From the NCBI GenBank assembly GCA_034096865.1, contig JAWQFJ010000517.1, positions 192,501 through 256,500 on the forward strand: DNA of 64,000 bases, read 5' to 3'. Shown piece after piece: positions 1 to 11,490 of the stretch (position 1 is the stretch's first letter; each line of letters opens with the position of its first letter). The notes below the pieces were generated by a model, which made no database searches, was not told where the DNA came from, and saw nothing but the letters and a program-made list of their open reading frames with translations. The stretch is from Theodoxus fluviatilis (Eukaryota; Mollusca; Gastropoda; Cycloneritida; Neritidae). The translations under genes were made by a program, and so were the position numbers.

Positions 1-517
1 TTAGGCATGGCTAGCGGAACCTGCTTCTTGAATTATACCCGCCATGGAAGAGTCCCTGTGATACCTTCACCACTATTGCTGCCTTGGCAGAGGTTTGCGC
101 TCTCCCAGTGCTCTCTTGTCTGTTTGCTGCTCTGTCATTGACTTCAGAGGAACTTGTATTCCTGTTGGAAAGGGTGTTTGTCTCTTGTGCATGACTGGTG
201 GCTCCAGGAACTGTTTTCCTTTCCTTGTGAGCTTCTGGTGTTCCTGCTGTACCAGTGCAAGAAAAGTAGAAAATGAAGATTGTTTATATTACTTATTAGG
301 GAGCAAGGACTAATAAGATCCATTACAGCTGGGAAACTTGCAGCAATTTTATGTACCTCAAACTCACATCCTTGTCGATGGGCAGACATTAAATTGGAGT
401 AATGTTGCTATTTGTTTTCATAGTTGTCCATGTAAATCAACTTGTCATTTATAAGCAATCACTGGCTTTTTTTTTCTCATGAGCAATTGCTGTGAACACT
501 GCACTAGAATCCATGGA

Positions 518-590
<73 letters not shown>

Positions 591-594
591 GACA

Positions 595-625
<31 letters not shown>

Positions 626-1307
626 AGAAGGGGGGGGGGGGCTGTCTGTGTGTGTGCGCATGTGTGTGTGTGCACAGTCATTAGTGCATGCATTTGTGCA
701 TAGTGAACCTGTGTGTGCATATACATATGGTATGGATGGTAGATAGTTTTAAGGTGTATATCATATGCTGGAGGATGGTGTCATATTCTGAACCCTGCAG
801 TATTTCTTTGGCTTGGCCTGATCTAGGGAGCTGTAGAGATTACCTCAGGTGCAGAAATAGGTGTACATCTCTAGGGGGTGGGGTGGGGGTGGGGCAAACC
901 ATGGGAGGATACAGAGTGGCTGAGTGACAACACTCACTCCCCAGATGACTTGAACCAACAGCTTGTGTTTACCTTCCTTCTCTAACCCAACCCAGCTGGT
1001 TCTTCCTACTTCCCCTCCTTGACCGGCCAGCCATTGGGAATGTTGCCCTGCCCTGTGGCCTTTGCTTGAGACAGGCCATGAGTACTGGATCAAGTGGGCC
1101 CTATCTCTTCATTCACCTGAAATGGATTACACTAACTGCAGTCAGGGTGGCTGTTCCAGGGAGTGACTGTCTTTGTTGCAGTGGATGAATGGAGTTTTAC
1201 GCCCTATCAGCCTTTGTGGGATGTACATGTATGTGGGGCCTTTGATTATGAAATAACTTGAACCAGAATAAGAGCGAGTCAAGTCATGATTGTCATAGTT
1301 ATTCGCT
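1..1307. other. Non-coding, presumed par-6 intron
   Basis: No exon is recognisable on either strand. The stretch holds a (GA)n microsatellite near 514-624, a G run and short TG repeats, and otherwise unremarkable AT-balanced DNA. The position left of the first visible par-6 exon suggests an intron of that gene (inference); the PB1-coding exons expected upstream are not seen here. Confidence 0.6.
514..624. repeat. (GA)n microsatellite
   Basis: Nearly pure GA dinucleotide repeat with interspersed GACAGA units toward its right end, followed by a run of G and TG-rich sequence to about 720. The arginine/glutamate or serine/leucine reading frames across it are products of the repeat, not genes. 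Confidence 0.97.
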
Positions 1308-2163
1308 TTTTTGACTCACATGCGAAGCAAAAGTGAGTCTATGTACTCACCCGTGTCGTCCGTCCGTCTGTCCGTCCGGGCGTAAAAACTTAAACGTTGG
1401 ATTTTTCTCGGAGACTATTAAGTCTATCAACACCCAATTTGGCATGATGGTGTATGATGACAAGGCCACAAAAAACATACATAGTGACTTGACCTTGCTT
1501 CAAGGTCAAGGTCGCAGGAGCCATAAATGTTGTCTAAAAAACAGCCATTTTTCACATTTTCTCAATTTTCTCTGAAGTTTTTGAGATTGGATACCTCACC
1601 TATACATGGTATATAGGGCAAAGTAAGCCCTATTTTTTTATACCAGTTTGGTTGACCTTGCTTCAAGGTCAAGGTCATAGGAGCTCTTCAAAGTTGGATT
1701 GTATACATATTTTGAAGTGACCTTGACCCTGAACTATGGAAGATAACTGTTTCAAACTTAATAATTATGTGCGGGACATGTTATACTTTCATCATGAGAC
1801 ACATTTGGTCACATATCATCAAGGTCAAGGTCACTTTGACCCTTATGAAATGTGACCAAAATGGGGTAGTGAACCACTAAAATTGACCATATCTCATGGT
1901 AGAAAGTGCCAATAAGCACCATTGTGCTTCCTATGTCTTGAATTAACAGCTTTGTGTTGCATGACCTTGAATGACCTTGACCTTGGGTCAAGGCCACATG
2001 TATTTTGGTAGGAAAAATGTGTAAAGCATTCCTTAGTTTAGTGTATGATGTCATTGCTAGGTGTAGTTGATTGGCCTTGACCTTGAAGGTCACCTGAAGG
2101 TCAAGGTCATGTAAAGGTCAAGGTCAAGCATGTGAGTCGTATGGGCTTTGCCCTTCTTGTTTT
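1308..2163 (+). repeat. Dispersed repeat rich in TCAAGGTCA, copy 1
   Basis: An approximately 856-bp element whose inverted relative lies at 60563-61407. Near its ends are 11-bp inverted repeats, GACTCACATGC at 1313-1323 and GCATGTGAGTC at 2128-2138, and a GACTCAC/GTGAGTC hairpin sits at the left end. The body is full of TCAAGGTCA and its complement TGACCTTGA; I count at least ten perfect copies. No coding capacity is seen. The short inverted ends suggest a non-autonomous DNA element, but no transposase or clear target duplication was found, so the class is open. Confidence 0.8.
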
Positions 2164-2319
2164 ATATGTAGGGAGACCTGGTGGGTGTGCTGTCTCCAAA
2201 CCGACAGGAAGTTGTGTTGCAGTGTTACTACATGAACTGGTAAAGCCGTGGGGATGGTTGGAAGGAGCTAGAAATGATTAAGCCAAAACCCCCACCCTCA
2301 CTCCCCACCCCCACATTCC

Positions 2320-2506
2320 CCCTGTGGGTTGGGGGTAACAAGAATTGACCCACCAGCTATCTCTACACAATTTGTAAGCGGCGAATAAATAAGGACATGG
2401 TAACTTGACTGTTCTTGCTCTTACTTTAATAGGTTATCTCAGAGAATGGCCTTACATAGCCTTCAAAGGGTGATAGGTCGTAAAACATCCATCCATCCAT
2501 CCATCC
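2320..2506 (+). repeat. Short dispersed repeat with ATCC tail, copy A
   Basis: Shares an ordered set of blocks with 18011-18202: GGGTT..GGGGTAA, GAATTGACCCACC, CTACACAATT.GTAAG.GGCGAATAA, GGCCTTACATAGCC and GATAGG.CGTAAAACA, then a (CATC)n tail. The fixed order and the terminal simple repeat suggest a SINE-like retroposon. I could not identify convincing pol III A and B boxes, so the origin of its head is unknown. The tail runs into a C-rich CCACCCC tract. Confidence 0.65.
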
Positions 2507-2557
2507 CCACCCCACCCCCCCCACCCCACCCCCCACCCCCCACCCCCCACCCCAAAA

Positions 2558-2872
2558 TGTTTGTTGTAAAAGTAACATGGCAACAAAAAAGGGGGGGTTG
2601 GGTGGGGGGTGGTAGGTCGGCCTGAAATTGTTTTCCTTTTTCCTTTTAGAAGAGGACAGACTATACATAAACCAAACTTTCTTTCACTGAAAACACTTTT
2701 TTTAAAACTTGAATAATGGATTTCTTGAGTGCTCATAGAGCAGGGAAGATGGGACAGCACATTGTTTATTGTAAATTTTAAATTACTTCTTTCATGATTG
2801 AAAAACATTTAAGTACAGCAGAAAAAATAGGGTCAGGCTACTGTATCCATACCTTCTTTTTTTTTCCTTTTC
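2558..2872 (+). repeat. MITE-like repeat, degenerate copy 1
   Basis: Related over its length to 29474-29775: both contain GTAGGTCGGCCTGA, a block around GAGTG.TCA.A..GCA.GAAGATG.GACAGCACA, a block around ATGATTGAAAA, and AATAGGGTC.G near the right end. The better-preserved relative has facing inverted ends, which suggests a short DNA transposon. This copy's ends are eroded and partly replaced by G/C runs. Confidence 0.55.
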
Positions 2873-4049
2873 CTTACTGTGGTAGTAGCAGCACTTGCTG
2901 TGAGGTCATAAGCAGGTCAAATCTGCTAGTTATGCTTTTTGACAATTACCCCCATAAATTCAGGATTTTTTTATTTTTTTTTACCCTGACATGCATTTCG
3001 TCTTAGTTCACTTGTGAGCACTGCTGGTATAGGTTTTGCTCTGTTTTGTTGGATTGTTAGAAGGGTAAGTGCCAAAGAAAAGGATGGGTGTCTTGTCCTT
3101 GAAATTTGAGAGAGTTTATTTTCAGCATTGATAACTGCCCAAACAAGTTCCAATTATTACTCTAGAGTAAGGGTTAATTAAGCTAAGAAAAAGAAACTGA
3201 AAAATATTTTGAGAAACTAGAGAGCACTGTGAGAGTGCAAACCTCCAGCAAGGAAGCCACAACTACTCTTCCACGGTCTGCATAATTATTTCAAGCAGGA
3301 TGTTGTGCCAGCCAGGCCTGATGCTTTGAAGTTTATTTTATTTTAGTGTCTGCCGGAGGTCTCTTGAATGCAGAATGCACATGCCACTGTCATCAATAGT
3401 TTTATATTGTCATCTTCTTGATGCTTCTAATTTTCATTGAGATAACAGGTGACATTCAAAATTTCATAGCCTGTTTCTTGGGTGAAACCCTGATCTTTCA
3501 TCAAATTTAATCAGAATTTGTTTTGAGCTTTTTTAGTTATTCTGCCTAATAGCTAACGAACCGAGGGTAAAACAAAATATTTTTCATGCAAGGTGTGTCC
3601 TAGATTTCTGCTGTCGAGCATTTTGGTTCCTGCTAAAGTTTTGACACTGTTTTTTGGTTAGAAGCTGGCTGGGAAAAGTGTAGCTTCCAACTATGTTATC
3701 ATAATTATCAGCAGCAATGTGGAGCTTGAAGAAGAGAAGAGCATAGAATTAGTTAATACATTGTTGCAGGCTTGATTCTCAAAAGTAAGAGGATCAGAAA
3801 TGAGGGAAGAGTGTCCTGTCACAATGTATGTTTAATCTCCGTCATCAGCAAGGTGTATGTACTCATTTCCTAAAATCACGGATGAACATTTTTGTTTATT
3901 TATTAAAAGAGTTGGAAAGATAGCACTGAGTTTGATCCAATGAATTAGATGTCTTATGATGTAGAACTGGTCTTATTGAACATGATCATGAAATAATAGC
4001 TAGCTGAAGTGGCATATATGATACTCATGTATTGTTTCTGTTCATGCAG
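2873..4049. other. Non-coding intron DNA of par-6 with a dispersed repeat
   Basis: No exon is seen. From about 3213 to 3590 lies a dispersed repeat: its left part (GAGAGCACTGTGAGAGTGCA then AACCTCC) resembles 31320-31350 and its right part (ATCAAATTTAATCAGAATT, GTTATTCTGCC, TAACGAA) resembles 32310-32375. The end of the stretch, TGTTTCTGTTCATGCAG, is the acceptor of the following exon. Confidence 0.6.
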
Positions 4050-4456
4050 GAGAGAGCTATGCAGAGCTGAATGGCTATGGAACAGTGACCGTCAAGAAGC
4101 GAAACCCCATCAGCAAGTTAATGTCTAGCAGTGCAGAATCACCTGTCAAGCCTCGCATACGCATCAGCCAACCTGAGGACTTCCGACGAGTCTCAGCAAT
4201 TATCGACGTGGATATAATCCCAGAGACACACCGCCGAGTCAAGCTGATGAAGAATGGCTCAGACCGGCCGCTAGGTTTCTACATCAGAGACGGCACAAGC
4301 ATGCGGCTGACACCGCACGGACTTGAGAAGGTTCCGGGCATCTACATCTCTCGTCTAGTGCCTGGAGGTCTGGCGGAGAGTACAGGACTCCTGGCTGTCA
4401 ATGATGAGGTTCTGGAGGTCAATGGCATTGAAGTGACAGGGAAGACCCTGGATCAG
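4050..4456 (+). CDS. par-6: Par-6 exon: semi-CRIB and most of PDZ domain
   Basis: Internal exon of Par-6, the scaffold that joins aPKC, Cdc42-GTP and Par-3 in the apical polarity complex. The acceptor is TTCATGCAG ending at 4049 and the donor is CAG|GTATGT at 4457. The first two bases finish a split codon and the exon ends in phase 0. It reads a linker (GESYAELNG...), then the semi-[21 protein letters not shown], which lacks the usual CRIB histidines as in other Par-6 proteins, then PETHRRVKL and a PDZ domain with the Par-6-type carboxylate loop [18 protein letters not shown] and [14 protein letters not shown]. It stops at KTLDQ. Family assignment is strong because the semi-CRIB/PDZ pair is unique to Par-6. 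An open frame continues briefly past the donor but is not used. Confidence 0.96.
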
Positions 4457-5455
4457 GTATGTACTCTGTTTGAATAAGACATCTGTGTACTCCTTTTGAA
4501 TGAAACAGTTATGTATCCCCTTTGAATGAAAATTTATATATTCTCTTTGGATGAAACTTGTATAGACATGTATTCCTTTTAGATAAAATATTTAGGTATT
4601 CTTTCCGGATATGTATTCTCTTTGGATAAGACTTTTCTGTTTTTACCTTTGGATGAAACATTTCTGTATTCCTTTTGGATGAAACATTTCTGTATTTCCC
4701 ATTGGATGAAACATTTCTGTATTTCCCATTGGATGAAACTTTTCTGTTTTCCCTTTGGATGAAACCTTTCTGTATTCTTTATGGATGAAACATTTCTGTA
4801 TTTCCTTTGGATGAAAGATTTCTGTTTTCCCTTTGGCTGAAAGGTTTCTGTTTTCTTTTTGGAACATTTCTGTATTCCCTTTAGATAAAACATTTTTGTA
4901 TTCCCTTTGGATGAAAGGTTTCTGTTTTCCCTTTGGATGAAACATTTGTGTATTATTCCCTTTGGATAAAACATATTTGTATTGCCTTTGGAACATATCT
5001 GTATTCCCTTTGGATGAATGATTTATGTTTTCCTTTTGGAACATTTCTGTATTTCTTTTGGAACATTTCTGTATTCCCTTTGGATAAAACATTTGTGTAT
5101 TCCTTTTGGATAAAACATTTCTGTATTCCCTTTGGATAAAACATTTGTTTATTCCCTTTGGATAAAACATTTCTGTATTCCCTTTGGATGAAAGATTTCT
5201 ATATTCCTTTTGGATAAAACATTTCTGTATTCCCTTTGGATAAAAGAATTCTGTATTCCCTTTGGATAAAACATTTCTGTATTCCCTTTGGATTAAACAT
5301 TTGTGTATTCCCTTTGGATAAAACATTTCTGTATTCCCTTTGGATGAAAGATTTCTGTATTCCCTTTGGATGAATGATTTATGTATTATTTTTGGATTAA
5401 ATGTTTGTGTATTCCTTTTCAATGAAACATTTATGAATTCATTTTGGATGAGAGG
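4457..5455. repeat. 26-bp minisatellite beginning at the par-6 splice donor
   Basis: About 38 diverged copies of a unit close to ATTCCCTTTGGATAAAACATTTCTGT, with GGATGAAA and AGATTTCTGT variants. The first, most diverged units begin with the GTATGTACTC of the intron's own donor site, so the array occupies the first kilobase of the intron. The long minus-strand open frames rich in KGNTEMFYPKG are repeat artefacts: 26 bp shifts frame, so any long frame depends on length variants. Confidence 0.93.
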
Positions 5456-6106
5456 TGAGCACCTCCAGTGAAAGGTTTGCGCATGGTATGGAATGAGTAT
5501 TTAGAAAAGATGCATTGTAAGTCTTCTGATTTTGTTAACCCTCTCCATTCTGCAATGCTGACAGGTATCCTATATTTTTACAGGCAACTTTTTTCTTGTG
5601 CAAAAGTCAAATAATTAACCCCTTCCCTGCCGTATATTGTGCACGCCATATGCCAGGGAATTTTCTCACGTTTTACTGTACTAGTGTTTGTTATATCATA
5701 GTGTGCTTATTTTCCAGAGCACTGCTATGAAATTTTGTACAAAGATAAAAAAGACATCAATGAACATTCTCCAACAAGTGAAATGGCTATTAAAAAATAT
5801 TTTGTGGCGTGCCAAAAATATGAGACTGTTATTTTTAAAAAGTGAAATTGTTCACTGTTGCCGCATTTCTACATTAAGGTAACAGGTGAATTAGTTGTGG
5901 AAACCCATCGCCAGTGTCTTCCTCTTCATCCTTAATTGATTAAACATCAACGAAGTCCTCGTCACTGTCACCGTTGTTGATAAGTTCATTTAGGACCATT
6001 AGAGCAGGGAGGCATGGTTGGTAACTTCTCCTGACTGCAATTGCATCATTTCCAGGAGAAGAGCAAACAAACTTGCTGAAAAATGCCGCGAAACAGTGCA
6101 CATTAA

Positions 6107-6978
6107 CCTTTTGAGCGCCGCCAATTTTCGTCATTGCTTTACCCCAGTGCCACAAATTTTATTGTGTGTGGTTAAATTCGACACCATGTTTACTTTAAAA
6201 ATCACCATTTATTACCTATTCAAGCTTTCAAGTACATTTTTGGAGGGTGAGTAGAAAAATGGATGGCCTACATGGCGCAATTAATGAAAATGCCATAGAA
6301 TGGTTTTTTTTCAGCTGCTAAAAAATCATGGAACACAGACAACAACAAAAAACAAACAAATTCACTGTGTTTTTCTACACTGCTCTATTTATTCAAGAAT
6401 ACAACAGCTTTTGATGAAAATGCAAAAGTGCATAGAGTCTCCAAGTAATGGAAATACATCTGAAAATGTTTTAGGGTAAAACTAAAACAAAACAAAAAAT
6501 CCTACAATTACTTACGCTAGGGAAGTCAGCCGAGCCATTTTCATCAGAATCAAGCTCCCGCTCCTCTCGATCTAAAGACGACAACAGATCGGTCGAAGCA
6601 CGTGCTTGCCCTCTATCTCCCATCACATCAATGTCAGTAAAGCCTTCGAATTCATATTCTGAGAGTCAGAATCGAAAAATAACTCCACAAGCGCTTCCAC
6701 TTCTTCGTCAGTCGCCATACTGGCAAAGAAAAAAGTCCCGTTCACAAACGACAAAGACGCAACTTCATGAAAAATTCGCAGAAAATTCGTCCACATTCTC
6801 TCGATCGCCAAAATGGCGGATCTCGTTGCCACGTGATCCCTTCACGAGACTGTGATATTTTTAGAACAGCATGACTTGAAGGCTGCGTTAGGCAAGTAAA
6901 CAAAGCACGTCACTATCGCTCGGGACGTCTGGGGAATGTACGCTGTGGCGCATCAATGCGCCGGCGGCGCTCTAAAGG
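6107..6978. mobile_element. Nested piggyBac-like element (inner)
   Basis: Flanked by TTAA at 6103-6106 and 6979-6982. The inverted ends are CCTTTTGAGCGCCGCC on the left and, as complement of the right end, CCTTTAGAGCGCCGCC. It lies wholly inside the 5619-7163 element and has a different terminal sequence, so it is a second family that inserted later. The interior carries a broken transposase first exon on the minus strand (6526-6718) and no catalytic domain, making it non-autonomous. Confidence 0.82.
6526..6718 (-). pseudogene. Broken N-terminal exon of piggyBac-like transposase
   Basis: Starts with an ATG followed by an acidic stretch, MATDEEVEALVELFFDSDS, then one frame change, then YEFEGFTDIDVMGDRG... 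and REERELDSDENGSADFPS ending at a good donor, GTAAGT at 6525. Acid-rich N-terminal regions with a first intron are usual for piggyBac-family transposases; this placement rests on that pattern and on the surrounding TTAA ends, not on a catalytic domain. The frameshift just after the DSDS motif makes it non-functional. Confidence 0.55.
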
Positions 6979-7013
6979 TTAACAAACCTTTCTTGGAAGG
7001 ACGATTTAACCCT

Positions 7014-7061
7014 AAGGGAGGTAACTAATATAAAATTGAGTCATTTGTAGTTGCCTCCCTT
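7014..7061. repeat. Small foldback AAGGGAGGTAACTA / TAGTTGCCTCCCTT
   Basis: Near-perfect inverted arms (7014-7027 and 7048-7061) around a 20-base AT-rich loop, within the right arm of the outer piggyBac-like element. The arm motif has the look of a dispersed molluscan palindromic repeat, from my general recollection. Confidence 0.6.
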
Positions 7062-7426
7062 TCAAGTTTCATTACAGCACTTGGATGCCTGGACATTTTC
7101 CGGACCTAGAGAGTCTCTGACAGTTCAAGGCCCAGAAAATTTCCGGGTATGGCAGGAAAGGGGTTAATGTCTGACCATATGTTCAGTTTCTTTGAGAGTC
7201 CAACCTTTGCATAGCATAGGGCTGGTTGCCAAATCCCATTTCCATTTTGGAAACGTGTTCTCTCCTGCCAATCAGACAAATCAACACCTAGCCTTTGCTT
7301 ACCATTTCTCCCAGCAAGATGGTCTTCTTGGAACGGTTAAATCTTGCCAGAAGCTGCTTAGAAAATGACATCATTTCCACTTTCCTTCCAGATTTTCTTG
7401 TCACTTCATGTTTTAAATCCTTGCAG

Positions 7427-7711
7427 GTGACCGACATGATGGTGGCCAATTCCTCGAACCTGATCATCACAGTCAAGCCAGCCAACCAGAGGATGACGCT
7501 GGCACCAGCTCGGGGTAGCTACGGGCGCCAGTCACAGACATCCCAGGCCTCCTCGGCCTCCTACCACTCCACACAGTCCACACGCTCGGGCCGCTCCAAT
7601 GACAGTGGAGCGGGTCACGCGGACATCACACTGGACCACGAGGAGGAGGACGAAGTGCATGACCATCTTTCCAAGAATAGCAAGGATAACACCCCCACGG
7701 TCACGTTGTAG
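7427..7711 (+). CDS. par-6: Par-6 last exon: end of PDZ, acidic tail, stop
   Basis: Terminal exon, 94 codons plus TAG. The acceptor is AAATCCTTGCAG ending at 7426; phase 0 joins KTLDQ directly to VTDMMVANSSNLIITVKPANQ, the conserved end of the Par-6 PDZ. The remainder is low complexity: a Ser/Thr/Gln-rich region (SQTSQASSASYHSTQSTRS), then an acidic patch (LDHEEEDEVHDH). The protein ends TVTL, a hydrophobic PDZ-binding C-terminus of the type reported for Par-6 binding to Par-3 PDZ domains. The intron between the two exons is 2970 bp. An open frame begins earlier, at 7295, but is intronic. Confidence 0.95.
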   Translation: MTDMMVANSSNLIITVKPANQRMTLAPARGSYGRQSQTSQASSASYHSTQSTRSGRSNDSGAGHADITLDHEEEDEVHDHLSKNSKDNTPTVTL

Positions 7712-10700
7712 CCAAGGTTTCCACTCTGTCCTGGCGTCATGACTAATCTGCTGTGTGCTGCTTGGCGCTTTGATAAAGGAGAGAAATCAATGAAGGGAGA
7801 CTGCTTGAAATTTTCTCTGCGAGGTAAATGGCTTGAAAAGCAGTGTTTGTGATAACAAGAGTCTTGCCAGAGATGGTTCGTGTGGAGAGACTCAGTGCTA
7901 ATTGGGCTCTTGAAAATGTGAGGCATTACCTTTTGTCATTGGAGAGAAGCCTAGGTTGTGACATTTTCAGACACTCAGCTTCTGTAGGATTACACTGAGC
8001 TTCTAGAAGATCAAGACATTTTGAGCTGAGGTAACAAAGCTGAATGGAAGGAAAACTTGTCCACCAGGCATTCTACCCTTGACCTTCGAACCAATGGATT
8101 CCATGACACTTCGTCGATGACCAAGAGCAGGAATTCCTCTATGGGGTGGTTGTTGGATTTTTCCATGTTGCCCTCCAAGGTTGTATGAACCAAGACTTGT
8201 GGCAAGGACTTCCAGAACTCAGCAATATCCCAACATTTCCAGTACTTCTTGTGATAACCATGGTGAGGAATCTTGAGCTGCTTTTTCCTATTGCTCGTCA
8301 GGACCCACCGTGCTTTGAAACATGGTGAGTCACTTCAGTGGGGGTTGCGCCTTTCCAGGGTTTTCTTCTGATGAACTGCAGAAGTGAATACACTTGTCAG
8401 GGACTGATAAAGCACTATCATGTTGCTTTTTTCTGGGAATAACTCATTTCATTAGGGATAAAGCATCAACCCAGAAGGGGGTCTAGAAAATGTTAGTGCA
8501 ATGGTAGTCGACGGAATCATGCAAACGTTGTGGTTTGTCTGTTGGTGCAGATCATCATTCAGTCCAGTTGGGAGTTTGATGGAAGAGGTGCAAGTAGAAA
8601 GTTGATTTTCTATGTTGTGAAAGCATTGGAGTACCATCAGTCACAAGGAACTGCATTTTGTAAGTGGAGCCAAGCAGCCCTGTCTGTGGGCATCCCTGGC
8701 ACAGTTCAGCAGATACTACCCGTGGTTTTCCAACTTCTTCCCAGTCTGTTGGCTCTATCCAGGGAAACGTATGTTTTCTCAAGATTGCCCCAAACAAATC
8801 GGCCTGGGAGAAGTGAATGCATCACCTCGTGAAATAAGTCTTTGAACAGAGACACCAGTCTTGCTGTGGAAAGCCAGCCTAATCTTTCAACAAAGTGTTT
8901 CGTCTGGCCATTTAATTCCACTGTGTTTGCTATTCCAAGTCCATCTACAGGTTTGGTGTGGGCTTCATGCAGCGTTTACCAGTTAAGCCCTTTGGATGTT
9001 CAACTAAAAACTCACAAGTAGCTGGCTTTGTGGAAGTACAGCCCATTCCTCTAGATGCCACCATTTTCTGCTGCTGTCGCTAAACTGTCGTAAGAAGGAG
9101 ACCCAGAACCGAAGCATCCTTCTTTCTGCTTCAAGTATTTTTGTGGAAAGCTGGTGAGATGACATAACAGTGCTGAGGACCAACTTGCAATAAGGCAAGG
9201 TTTACCGGGGAAACCCTGTTAACGGCAATATTCCATTGGCAATTTTGACACAGATCAGCATTTTCACTTGTGAAAATTCCACATACTGTTTGTAACTTGT
9301 GCTCGATAACGCTTGCTTTGAAGACATGATTTCCTGACTTGTCTCTTCTTGAGGGCCCGTGAAACACATGCATGATGAACCAGCAATTGCTATGTTTGAG
9401 CACTCTGTTGTTGTTTACTAATGCAACATTCCACATTGCGCTGAGCTTGTTGGATTAGAGGAGGGAGAAGAAAGATTTTGTGGAATTCATTTTACTGCCA
9501 TCATCCCTGTGTCCCTGTTGCATTCTTGTGTTAATGGCTTTTGACATGATCTTGTAATCATTTAGTACAGACCTAATTATGCTGAATTTTGAAATGAAGA
9601 AATACTTGCTAGTGCTAATAGAGGCGAACAAAGGAGAAAATATAGGCAAGTAGAACCAATTTGTACATTTTGAAATAGTCTTTTTAGATGCCATATTGTA
9701 TAATGGGAATCGTTTTGTGGATTCCTAATAATGAACGATACAAAATATTGCTCAATGTAATTTTTATAATCAACTGAATTGCTTTATTCAATAAAAATGA
9801 AAAATCATGCAAAGAATGCAAGGTGTTGCCCTCCAGTTTTGAGTGGATAGGTGTACTCCACATATCGTTTTTAAAATCAATTTGTAGGGTTTAAAATAGA
9901 ATATATAGTTTATGATCAACCCAAGATTTCTCCAGCTACGTCCATCACCCATTGTGCCCTGACAGCAAGTCTATGGAGGAAAGGCTGCAGCCTGAGAGAT
10001 GTTTTAAACTTTTGTTACACCTTTTATGCACTCCAGGGTCCAATCCCAAACTGGTTGTGACTGTATGTCTTATGTGGTGTCCACTTGTGGTGACAGAGAT
10101 AGATGGTTGACTAATACAAATGGCATGTTTGCCATTTGATTTTATTTCCTCTCTTTGCCACTGTGGGCCAATGACTTTCTTTTAAAATAACAAATATGTG
10201 TATGATCATTGTGGAAACTAAATCCTCTTCTTTCATATATATTTGGAACATTTTCTAGAAAAAATGTAAAATGATGTGATTTGTGGTGGATTTTTGAGCT
10301 GTTCATAGGACCGTCTATTTTTGTACAAGAATGAATATTAAAGAATGTTGAGGAAACACTTATTTTAAGGAAGTGCAGATAAGAAAAATGAGGTATTAAA
10401 CAACTGATTAACTCTTACATTTAGGGCAAACATTTAGGGAAATTTTTCTGTAATCACAGACAAAAAAATTTTTGGAGTAGACTTCGTGAGGATAACTTTG
10501 CAGCTATTTGAAGTATATTATTTGGAAATTATTAAAATGGCACCGAGAAATATACTGGCTATTACTCTTTGATGTATCGGAGTATTGAAAATGCTGCCTT
10601 CACAATTAGTCTATGGGTGACTTGAACTAATCTATCATACATTAAGTATCACAAAGAATAGCATCTTTTTTCTTTTCTTTTTTTAATTTCTAATGAAGGC

Positions 10701-11265
10701 ATCTGACCCTCCAGCCTTGAGCATGAGGGGATGGGACATAGCAGCTTTCCTGATGGCTGAATGAACACCATAGGAAAGATTGCAAATTATATTTCCACTT
10801 TTCTAGCTTCAACTTTAAGGCATTTATGTGATACGCTGAGAAAACTTGTGTGCGCCTATGCAGTTTTGCTCCACGGGCAGGTGGCTTCATCCCTCCATAT
10901 GCTGGAAAAGATTACAGAAGATGTGAGACTTCTTGCCTTTGTCCTGACACCTTTGTGCAAAATGATTTTTTGCCAGCATGATATTTCTTCTCATATCTAT
11001 TTTTTTCAGGGAGCACTGACCATTGTATTTAGCCCTGTCATGTTATATTATTTTCTTTTTCTGTGTGCTCCAAGTGTTTTGTTTTTTAATCCATGCAAAG
11101 CCAAAATGCCTGCCTTGTTTTCTCCACGTGCTGAAGTCCTGATTTGGAGCTTTAGTTCAAGTTGTTGAAGAAGTGTGTCGATGCTAGCTCCTTTATCCTG
11201 CAGTCATTCCTTCCTGCCTTCTAAATACTTGCAATAGTTTTCTTTATAGCCTTTTACCGCTGTGA

Positions 11266-11270
<5 letters not shown>
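7712..11270 (+). other. Presumed par-6 3' UTR and downstream DNA
   Basis: No further coding exon is recognisable. An AATAAA hexamer at 9790-9795 in AT-rich sequence is a reasonable polyadenylation signal for par-6 (inference; it implies a UTR of about 2.1 kb). Later hexamers exist (near 11640, 11918 and 15993), so longer forms are possible. Open frames here are short and lack family resemblance. Confidence 0.5.
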
Positions 11271-11343
<73 letters not shown>

Positions 11344-11441
11344 TGGGTGTGTGGGTGTGTGTAGACTGGTTACAGCAACAACAAAAACTTGTCACCTCAA
11401 CTCATTTGCTTTCTAGTCTCATGATCTGATATATACTGATC

Positions 11442-11489
<48 letters not shown>
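11271..11489. repeat. (GA)n and (TC)n microsatellites
   Basis: A pure (GA)n tract at about 11271-11340 and a pure (TC)n tract at about 11443-11489 face each other across about 100 bases. The arms are complementary, so the pair could form a hairpin in single-stranded form. Confidence 0.95.

Positions 11490-11490
<1 letters not shown>

Larger units (their letters stand above)
5619..7163. mobile_element. Non-autonomous piggyBac-like element (outer)
   Basis: Bounded by TTAA at 5615-5618 and 7164-7167. The ends are inverted repeats: left CCCCTTCCCTGCCGTA, right (complement) CCCCTTTCCTGCCATA. TTAA duplication plus ends starting in C runs are typical of the piggyBac superfamily. The left interior (5940-6102, minus) has a short acidic coding-like piece ending NNGDSDEDFVDV, of the kind found near the N-terminus of such transposases. 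No DDE catalytic region is present. A second TTAA element is nested at 6107-6978. Its site inside the par-6 intron has no visible effect on the exons. Confidence 0.82.

Noticed and set aside
4643..5422. A 259-codon frame of GNTEMFYPKGI repeats
   Set aside because: It lies in the par-6 intron within the 26-bp minisatellite, on the opposite strand to the gene.
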